From contig DAIDJC010000128.1 in the NCBI GenBank assembly GCA_027451565.1, positions 1 through 8,967 on the forward strand: DNA of 8,967 nucleotides, read 5' to 3'. The position numbers and the translations under genes were made by a program. The stretch is from Limisphaerales bacterium (GTDB taxonomy: Bacteria > Verrucomicrobiota > Verrucomicrobiia > Limisphaerales > UBA11358). A model generated the notes under the pieces. It saw only the letters and a list, made by a program, of their open reading frames with translations. It did not search any database and had not been told where the DNA came from. Positions 1 through 4,614 of the stretch are shown piece after piece; position 1 is the stretch's first letter, and every line of letters starts with the position of its first letter.

Positions 1-200
1 CGGGCTATGCGCAATCCAAGGTCCTCGAACATGGCCATAAAGGTGGTAAGCCGCATGGAGTCGACGTGCGACGGGTCGCGCATTTTCTCAATGCGGTTGT
101 GCAGGTCCCACTTTTCCTCGCTTTCCGGCCCCAGAGTATCAATCACCAGCATGCGGCCCTCCGGCCGGGCTACGCGCTTCATCTCCTGGTGGAAATCGGC
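1..200 (-). CDS. Class I SAM-dependent methyltransferase, C-terminal fragment (cut at both ends)
   Basis: Read on the minus strand, this stretch is one open frame running off the left edge. It gives residues such as FHQEMKRVARPEGRMLVIDT, then LGPESEEKWDLHNRIEKMRD and PSHVDSMRLTTFMAMFEDLG. This is the pattern of UbiE/Methyltransf_11-type class I methyltransferases: an (R/Q)EM-x-RV-x-RP-x-GR helix-turn, a hydrophobic beta strand (MLVIDTL), and the conserved LHNRIEK-RDPSH segment seen in a subgroup of these enzymes. They transfer a methyl group from S-adenosylmethionine to a small molecule; the acceptor cannot be told from this part. The SAM-binding motif I (GxGxG) would lie N-terminal, where the sequence instead becomes dnaK on the other strand. 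There is no start and no stop. It is either a gene broken by rearrangement or, more likely, a piece brought here by a chimeric join. The family call is fairly secure; the subfamily is not. Confidence 0.75.
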
Positions 201-204
201 GACG
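188..204. other. Chimeric junction: methyltransferase (minus) to dnaK (plus)
   Basis: Left of here only the minus strand makes sense as protein (methyltransferase). Right of here only the plus strand does (DnaK, from EIGDGVFEVKATNGDTHLGG onward). The bases GGAAATCGGCGAC at 191-203 fit both: Glu-Ile-Gly-Asp in DnaK, and on the other strand Val-Ala-Asp-Phe next to the methyltransferase QEM helix. A short shared word joining two inverted, mid-gene fragments is typical of template switching during whole-genome amplification or of assembly over a short overlap. A genuine inversion or deletion breakpoint cannot be excluded. Confidence 0.75.
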
Positions 205-1505
205 GTGTGTTTGAAGTAAAAGCCACCAATGGCGACACGCACCTGGGCGGCGACGACTGGGACAACACCCTGATGGATTGGATTCTGGACGAATTCAAGA
301 GGGAGTACAACATGGACCTGCGCAAGCAGCCGGATGCCCTGCAACGCATCAAGGAAGAGGCGGAAAAAGCCAAGATAGCCCTGTCCAGCTCCCAGACTTA
401 CGAAATCAATCTTCCATTCATCACGGCGGATGCCACCGGGCCCAAACACATCCAGAAAACCCTGACCCGGGCCAAAATGGAGCAGCTCACGGACCGCTTG
501 TTCGAGAGAACCATCGGCCCCGTGAAAGCGTGTCTGAAGGATGCAAACCTGGAAGCTGCCAAAATTGATGAATTGGTGCTGGTCGGGGGCATGACCCGCA
601 TGCCCAAGGTGGTGGAGACGGCGCGGTCGCTGGTCAGCAAGCCGCCTCATCAGGGGGTCAACCCGGATGAAGTGGTTGCCGTGGGCGCAGCCATTCAGGG
701 CGGCGTGCTCAAGGGAGATGTCAAGGATGTGCTCCTGCTAGATGTCACCCCGCTCTCGCTCGGCATCGAAACACTGGGCGGTGTGTTCACCAAATTAATT
801 GAACGCAACACCACCATTCCCGCCAAGAAATCGGAAATTTTCTCCACTGCCAGCGACAACCAGCCGGGGGTGGAAATCCATGTTCTCCAAGGCGAGAGAC
901 AGTTCACCAAGGACAATAAAACCATTGGAAAATTCAATCTGACCGACATTCCGCCCGCCCCGCGAGGCGTGCCGCAAATCGAGGTGACCTTTGACATTGA
1001 TGCCAATGGCATCCTGCATGTCGGAGCCAAGGACCTTGGCACCGGCAAGGAGCAAAAGATCAGCATCACCGCCAGCAGCGGACTTTCCAAGGAGGAAGTG
1101 GAAAAGATGCGGAAGGATGCCGAGGCCCATGCCGAGGACGATAAAAACCGCCTTGAAGAGACGCAAACCCGCAACGAAGCGGACAACGCGGTGTATCGCA
1201 CCGAAAAACTGCTTCGGGAGAACGCCTCAAAAATCTCTGCGGATGACAAGGCCAAACTGGAATCCGCGGCCAATGCCGTGAAGGATGCGCTCAAGGGGTC
1301 CGACAACCAGGCCATCAAGAACAGCAGCGAAAAGCTCAATGAAGTTTGGCAGGCGGTGTCCACCGAACTGTACAAGGCATCCGCCGCCGGCGCCCAGCCA
1401 GGACAGGCCCAACCCGGCGCAACCGGGGCCGGCCCCGAACCTGCGGGCGACGCCAAAAAAGATGACGGCGTGATAGACGCTGAAGTGGTGGACGACAAAA
1501 AATAA
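192..1505 (+). CDS. dnaK: Chaperone DnaK (Hsp70), 5'-truncated
   Basis: Hsp70 chaperone: ATP-driven binding and release of hydrophobic peptides in the cytoplasm, with DnaJ and GrpE. About 437 residues remain of a usual ~640. Visible in order are the second half of the ATPase domain (ATNGDTHLGGDDWD, then the EEAEKAKIALSSS helix, ITADATGPKH, ELVLVGGMTRMPKV and NPDEVVAVGAAIQGGVL), the conserved interdomain linker DVLLLDVTPLSLGIE near nt 727-771, the substrate-binding beta domain (VLQGER, NKTIG, PAPRGVPQIEVTFDIDANGI), the helical lid (ASSGLSKEEVEKM), and a Gly/Pro/Ala-rich disordered tail ending DGVIDAEVVDDKK. The N-terminal phosphate-binding half of the ATPase (GIDLGTT motif, first ~200 residues) is absent because the sequence turns into the methyltransferase fragment near 192. 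An open frame does run back to an ATG at 66, but its first 42 residues are antisense to that fragment and are not DnaK. Residue conservation past the join is normal, so the true gene is probably intact. Confidence 0.95.
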   Translation, partial: EIGDGVFEVKATNGDTHLGGDDWDNTLMDWILDEFKREYNMDLRKQPDALQRIKEEAEKAKIALSSSQTYEINLPFITADATGPKHIQKTLTRAKMEQLTDRLFERTIGPVKACLKDANLEAAKIDELVLVGGMTRMPKVVETARSLVSKPPHQGVNPDEVVAVGAAIQGGVLKGDVKDVLLLDVTPLSLGIETLGGVFTKLIERNTTIPAKKSEIFSTASDNQPGVEIHVLQGERQFTKDNKTIGKFNLTDIPPAPRGVPQIEVTFDIDANGILHVGAKDLGTGKEQKISITASSGLSKEEVEKMRKDAEAHAEDDKNRLEETQTRNEADNAVYRTEKLLRENASKISADDKAKLESAANAVKDALKGSDNQAIKNSSEKLNEVWQAVSTELYKASAAGAQPGQAQPGATGAGPEPAGDAKKDDGVIDAEVVDDKK

Positions 1506-1515
1506 GCGCCTGGAA

Positions 1516-1585
1516 AGGCTTCCAACAGGGCTCACGTCCGAGCCCCCTTCCCGCGCCCTTTAACCAGGGCCGGGAGAGGAAGCCT
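1516..1585 (+). ncRNA. Predicted three-way-junction RNA structure in the dnaK-groES spacer
   Basis: An outer stem pairs AGGCTTCC (1516-1523) perfectly with GGAAGCCT (1578-1585). Inside are two hairpins. GGGCTC/GAGCCC (1528-1533 with 1540-1545, loop ACGTCC) is a perfect 6-bp stem. CCCG-c-GCCCT/AGGGCCGGG (1550-1559 with 1566-1574, loop TTAACC) is 9 bp with one bulged C. The structure starts 10 nt after the dnaK stop and ends 84 nt before groES. No T-run follows directly (GCAAGAAATTTT comes next), so it is not a standard intrinsic terminator. It could be a 3'-end stabiliser of dnaK mRNA, an attenuator or regulatory leader for groESL, or a chance fold of G+C-rich DNA. Pairing is seen; function is inference. 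Confidence 0.4.
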
Positions 1586-1636
1586 GCAAGAAATTTTCCC
1601 ACCGCGTGTGCGGACCGGGAGACATTAAGAAGTCAT

Positions 1637-1669
1637 ACTAACACAAATCAAACAAGCAACAAAAAGCAT
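1637..1669 (+). promoter_or_regulatory. A/C-rich groES leader without Shine-Dalgarno
   Basis: The 33 bases before the groES ATG are almost only A and C, with just two G and few T. No AGGAGG-like sequence lies at a normal distance. Such a stretch should stay unpaired, which suits ribosome loading by an A-rich, S1-type or SD-independent route. A similar leader precedes groEL, so this is probably a real feature of translation start in this genome. No convincing -35/-10 pair and no CIRCE operator (TTAGCACTC-N9-GAGTGCTAA) is visible in 1506-1669. Confidence 0.5.
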
Positions 1670-1963
1670 ATGGCACTGAACGTGAAACCGCTCGGAGACC
1701 GCATCCTGGTGGAGGCGATTGAGGAGAAGGAAGTCAAAAAAGGTGGAATCATCATTCCTGATTCCGCCAAGGAAAAACCCACAGAAAGCATCGTCATCGC
1801 CCTGGGAACGGGAAAAACCGACGAGCATGGCAAAAAAGTCCCGTTCGAAGTGAAAAAGGGAGATCGCATTTTGTGCAGCAAATACGGCGGCACGGAAATC
1901 AAAATTGACGGCAAGGAGTACAAGATTTTGTCCTCTGAAGACGTATTGGCCGTTCTCGAATAA
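1670..1963 (+). CDS. groES: Co-chaperonin GroES (Hsp10)
   Basis: GroES forms the heptameric lid that caps GroEL and closes the folding chamber in the cytoplasm. The 97-residue product is the normal family length. It starts MALNVKPLGDRILVEAIEEK, the typical KPLGDR-(I/V)-L-V opening. The mobile-loop region that contacts GroEL (EVKKGGIIIPDSAKEKPTES) is intact, followed by KKGDRILCSKYGGTEIKIDG, the expected core and the end DVLAVLE. The ATG at 1670 is the only start that gives the conserved N-terminus. No Shine-Dalgarno precedes it; the leader is A/C-rich. groEL follows 39 bases downstream, so the two form the usual groESL operon, here placed just behind dnaK. Confidence 0.97.
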   Translation: MALNVKPLGDRILVEAIEEKEVKKGGIIIPDSAKEKPTESIVIALGTGKTDEHGKKVPFEVKKGDRILCSKYGGTEIKIDGKEYKILSSEDVLAVLE

Positions 1964-1976
1964 CGCAAACCGCAGG

Positions 1977-2002
1977 CAAAAACCAATAAAACAAAACAAA
2001 CT
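1977..2002 (+). promoter_or_regulatory. A/C-rich groEL leader without Shine-Dalgarno
   Basis: The 26 bases before the groEL ATG consist only of A and C apart from two T. They contain no purine-rich ribosome-binding motif, yet groEL is normally among the most strongly translated genes. The likeness to the groES leader argues for a shared SD-independent start mechanism, perhaps with unstructured RNA as the main signal. That mechanism is inferred. Confidence 0.5.
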
Positions 2003-3655
2003 ATGGCAGCAAAACAACTGATTTTTGACGAGCAGGCCCGTCAGGCCCTTCTCAAAGGCGTTCAAAAACTGTCCCGCGCAGTCGTGGCCACACTGGGGCC
2101 CAAGGGACGCAACGTGGTGATAGACAAAAAATTCGGCTCCCCCACCGTCACCAAGGACGGCGTGACCGTGGCCAAGGAGATTGAACTCGAGGATCCCTAT
2201 GAAAACATGGGCGCCCAGATGGTCCGCGAAGTGGCCAGCAAGACCAGCGACGCGGCAGGCGACGGCACCACCACCGCCACCGTCCTGGCCGAGGCCATTT
2301 ATCGCGAAGGCCTCAAGTACGTGACCAGCGGGGCCAGCCCCATCAGCATCCAACGCGGCATCAACAAGGCCGTGGAAGCCGCCGTGGGTCACTTGGACAA
2401 AATCTCCAAGAAAGTGAAGGACAAGGAGGAAATCAAGCAGGTGGCCGCAGTTTCCGCCAACTGGGATTTTGACATTGCGGACAAGATTGCCGAAGCCATG
2501 GACAAAGTGGGCAAGGACGGCACCATCACCGTGGAGGAGGCCAAATCCATCGAAACCACCCTGGACGTTGTGGAAGGCATGCAGTTCGACAAGGGCTATC
2601 TCTCACCCTACTTCGTGACCGCCGCCGACACCATGGAAGCCAAGCTGGAAGACGCCTACATTCTGAACTACGAGAAGAAAATCAGCAACCTGAAGGATTT
2701 GCTGCCCATTCTCGAGAAGGTGGCCAAGACCGGCAAACCTTTGCTGATCATTGCGGAGGAAGTGGAAGGCGAAGCCCTGGCCACCCTGGTGGTCAACAAG
2801 CTCCGTGGCACCATCAATGTCTGCGCCGTGAAGGCGCCTGGTTTCGGCGACCGCCGCAAGGCCATGCTGGAAGACATCGCCGTTCTCACCGGTGGCCGCT
2901 GCATCACCGAGGACCTCGGCATCAAGCTGGAAAACATCTCCCTGGAAGACTTGGGCCGCGCCCGGAGCATTGTGGTGGACAAGGAAAACACCACCATCGT
3001 GGAAGGTCTCGGCAAACCCTCTGAGATCCAGGGCCGCGTCGGCCAGATCCGCCGCCAGATCGAGGAAACCACCTCAGACTACGACCGCGAGAAACTGCAG
3101 GAACGCCTGGCCAAACTGGCCGGCGGCGTGGCAGTGATCAACGTGGGCGCCCAGACTGAGACGGAAATGAAGGAAAAGAAGGCCCGCGTCGAAGACGCCT
3201 TGCACGCCACACGTGCTGCCGTGGAAGAAGGAATTGTTCCTGGCGGCGGCGTGGCTCTCATCCGCACCATTGCGGCCATTGAAGCCGTCAAAGGCACCAA
3301 CGACGACGAGCAACTGGGCGTGGACATCATCAAGCGCGCCGTGGAAGGACCGCTTCGCTCCCTCGCTGCCAACGCAGGCGTGGAAGGCTCGCTCATTGTC
3401 CAGGAAGTCAAGAAGCGCAAAGGCAACGAAGGCTACAACGTGGCCACTGGCGATTACGAAGACCTCGTCAAAGCCGGCGTGGTGGACCCCAAGAAGGTCA
3501 CCCGTTCCGCACTGCAAAATGCGGCTTCGATCGCCGGACTGCTCCTGACCACCGAGTGCCTCATCACTGACGCGCCGGAAAAAGAAAAAGCCCCTGCCCC
3601 GGGCGGCCATAATCATGGCGGCATGGGTGGCATGGGCGGCATGGGCGATTACTGA
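2003..3655 (+). CDS. groEL: Chaperonin GroEL (Hsp60)
   Basis: GroEL is the ATP-driven double-ring chaperonin that encloses unfolded proteins together with GroES. At 550 residues it matches the E. coli length (548). The equatorial domain is complete: TLGPKGRNVVID, catalytic-site Asp52 in VTKDGV, the ATP motif GDGTTT with Asp87, and later the Asp in ARVEDALHATRAAVEEG followed by IVPGGGVAL. The apical segment EGMQFDKGYLSPYF (Tyr199, Ser201, Tyr203, Phe204) that binds substrate and GroES is present, as is APGFGDRRKAMLEDIA. The protein ends in a flexible His/Gly/Met tail, GGHNHGGMGGMGGMGDY, the usual GGM repeat that lines the cavity floor. Residues SANWD at 151-155 replace the more common SANND/SANSD. 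It is the second gene of groESL and is followed by a strong terminator. No second copy is in the window. Confidence 0.98.
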   Translation: MAAKQLIFDEQARQALLKGVQKLSRAVVATLGPKGRNVVIDKKFGSPTVTKDGVTVAKEIELEDPYENMGAQMVREVASKTSDAAGDGTTTATVLAEAIYREGLKYVTSGASPISIQRGINKAVEAAVGHLDKISKKVKDKEEIKQVAAVSANWDFDIADKIAEAMDKVGKDGTITVEEAKSIETTLDVVEGMQFDKGYLSPYFVTAADTMEAKLEDAYILNYEKKISNLKDLLPILEKVAKTGKPLLIIAEEVEGEALATLVVNKLRGTINVCAVKAPGFGDRRKAMLEDIAVLTGGRCITEDLGIKLENISLEDLGRARSIVVDKENTTIVEGLGKPSEIQGRVGQIRRQIEETTSDYDREKLQERLAKLAGGVAVINVGAQTETEMKEKKARVEDALHATRAAVEEGIVPGGGVALIRTIAAIEAVKGTNDDEQLGVDIIKRAVEGPLRSLAANAGVEGSLIVQEVKKRKGNEGYNVATGDYEDLVKAGVVDPKKVTRSALQNAASIAGLLLTTECLITDAPEKEKAPAPGGHNHGGMGGMGGMGDY

Positions 3656-3671
3656 TCGCTCCGCACCCCAT

Positions 3672-3728
3672 TTCCCGGAACCCCGGGAATTCAAGCGCGG
3701 CGGGAATTTTTCCCGCCGCGCTTTTTTT
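3672..3728 (+). terminator. Tandem hairpin and intrinsic terminator after groEL
   Basis: Two hairpins follow the groEL stop. The first pairs TTCCCGG (3672-3678) with CCGGGAA (3683-3689) around a 4-base loop. The second, main one pairs AAGCGCGGCGGGAA (3693-3706) with TTCCCGCCGCGCTT (3710-3723) around TTT, and runs into seven T (3722-3728). A long G+C-rich stem plus a T-run is a textbook Rho-independent terminator. It closes the groESL transcript and separates it from marC. Confidence 0.92.
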
Positions 3729-3768
3729 CCGCCCGGGAAAGGTTTTCACTTCGTCCTGGTCCGACTCA

Positions 3769-3785
3769 CCATCGGTCGCCGATGG
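3769..3785. promoter_or_regulatory. Perfect 7-bp palindrome upstream of marC
   Basis: CCATCGG (3769-3775) and CCGATGG (3779-3785) are exact inverted copies around TCG. The element lies about 20 bp upstream of the TTGACT element and lacks a T-run, so it is more likely an operator-like site for a dimeric regulator than a terminator. It could also be chance. No regulator gene is in the window. Confidence 0.3.
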
Positions 3786-3805
3786 CAGGCTCCCTCCTCT
3801 TGGCA

Positions 3806-3834
3806 TTGACTTGAACGCGCTGTGATTGTAAATC
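3806..3834 (+). promoter_or_regulatory. Possible promoter of marC
   Basis: TTGACT (3806-3811) is one base off the sigma-70 -35 consensus. At 17 bp spacing the -10 position reads TAAATC (3829-3834), which is a poor match. The location, after the groEL terminator and just before marC, is right for a promoter. If this -10 is used, transcription would begin near 3841, at or next to the proposed ATA start, leaving almost no leader. Confidence 0.3.
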
Positions 3835-3841
3835 AGGCAGC

Positions 3842-4489
3842 ATAAAACTATTTGAATTCATCCTGTTGGCAGCCAGTTCATTGTTTGTGATCGTGGACCC
3901 GCTGGCTGCGGTGCCTTCCTTCCTCACCATGACGCCGGGAGACACCGCCGAGCAGCGGCTCCGAACCGCGCGACTGGCTTGCACCGTCATGGCTGTTGTC
4001 TTGCTTCTGTTTGCCACGGCGGGGAACTTTGTCTTCCAAATCTTCAGCATCACCATGCCCGCATTCCAGATTGCCGCCAGCATCGTGCTCCTGATGGTGG
4101 CTCTGGACATGCTCCGGGCCAGGCGGTCCCTGGTCCATGAAACCGAGGCGGAAAAACAGGCTGGCGTCGAGAAAACCGATGTGGCCATCACTCCGCTCGC
4201 CATTCCCATGCTCTCCGGGCCCGGAGCCATTTCCACCACCCTCCTTTTGCAAAACCAGGCGCATGATTTGTCCGAGCGCCTGGCGCTTTATGGCTCCATC
4301 CTGGGTGTGGCCTTCATTTGCTACCAGATTTTCAAGGTGGCAGCCCGCGGAGCACGCTGGCTCAGCCCCATGGTAATGAGCATTGCCATCCGCATCATGG
4401 GCCTCCTCCTCGCCGCCATCGCCATCCAATTTCTCATTAACGCCATCCAATCCCTTCATCCTGGCCTGATCACGGGGTTGCCCTCCTGA
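3842..4489 (+). CDS. MarC family integral membrane protein
   Basis: This is a polytopic inner-membrane protein of the MarC/UPF0056 family. Its transport substrate is unknown, and the old link to antibiotic resistance is not supported. Family marks are the first helix ending FVIVDPLAAVPSFL and the signature PLAIPMLSGPGAI (about residues 118-130). Six hydrophobic segments lie near residues 3-28, 46-68, 71-91, 113-137, 147-168 and 177-204. A charged cytoplasmic-type loop (RARRSLVHETEAEKQ) sits between helices 3 and 4. Start choice: the frame is open from 3815, but the only ATG/GTG/TTG before the conserved motif is TTG at 3866, which removes the first eight residues (I/M-KLFEFIL). MarC proteins normally begin just there, so I place the start at ATA 3842 (215 aa), with an AGG four bases before it. 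The TTG form would be 207 aa. marC stands alone between the groEL terminator and the acnA promoter. Confidence 0.85.
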   Translation: MKLFEFILLAASSLFVIVDPLAAVPSFLTMTPGDTAEQRLRTARLACTVMAVVLLLFATAGNFVFQIFSITMPAFQIAASIVLLMVALDMLRARRSLVHETEAEKQAGVEKTDVAITPLAIPMLSGPGAISTTLLLQNQAHDLSERLALYGSILGVAFICYQIFKVAARGARWLSPMVMSIAIRIMGLLLAAIAIQFLINAIQSLHPGLITGLPS

Positions 4490-4565
4490 AACCCGCTCCA
4501 GCCGGACGCGCCGGGTCATCCGGTTTGCAGACCCATAAAAACGCCCCATTCCCGAAACGCTTCGC

Positions 4566-4594
4566 TTGACACAATCCCGCCCAAACTTCATTTT
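4566..4594 (+). promoter_or_regulatory. Probable promoter of acnA
   Basis: A perfect -35 hexamer TTGACA (4566-4571) is followed at 17 bp by CATTTT (4589-4594), a weak -10. It lies in the 125-base gap between marC and acnA, and a start near 4601 would leave a leader of about 14 bases. The leader holds the palindrome TTTGATCAAA (4606-4615), which overlaps the first base of the acnA start codon. There is no Shine-Dalgarno. No clear terminator for marC is seen in this gap. Confidence 0.45.
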
Positions 4595-4614
4595 CAACAG
4601 GTTGATTTGATCAA

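Noticed and set aside
695..1525. 276-codon open frame on the minus strand opposite dnaK
   Set aside because: Its product is a low-complexity Ser/Ala/Leu shadow of dnaK with no recognisable domain. The plus strand carries unmistakable Hsp70 motifs.
1506..1669. Search for a CIRCE operator or sigma-32 promoter before groES
   Set aside because: No TTAGCACTC/GAGTGCTAA pair and no CTTGAA/CCCCAT pair at proper spacing was found. Heat control, if any, must use something else or act from upstream of dnaK.
1625..2392. 255-codon minus-strand frame across groES and groEL
   Set aside because: It spans two known genes in antisense and resembles no protein family.
3601..3655. Repeated GGCGGCATG units at the groEL 3' end as a DNA repeat element
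   Set aside because: They encode the normal GGM tail of GroEL and need no other explanation.
3842..4489. Reading MarC as an antibiotic-resistance gene
   Set aside because: The name is historical. The family is not shown to confer resistance, and nothing in this neighbourhood suggests it.
4541..4550. CCCCATTC in the marC-acnA gap as a sigma-32 type -10
   Set aside because: No CTTGAA-like -35 lies 13-17 bases upstream, while a perfect TTGACA sits downstream, closer to acnA.
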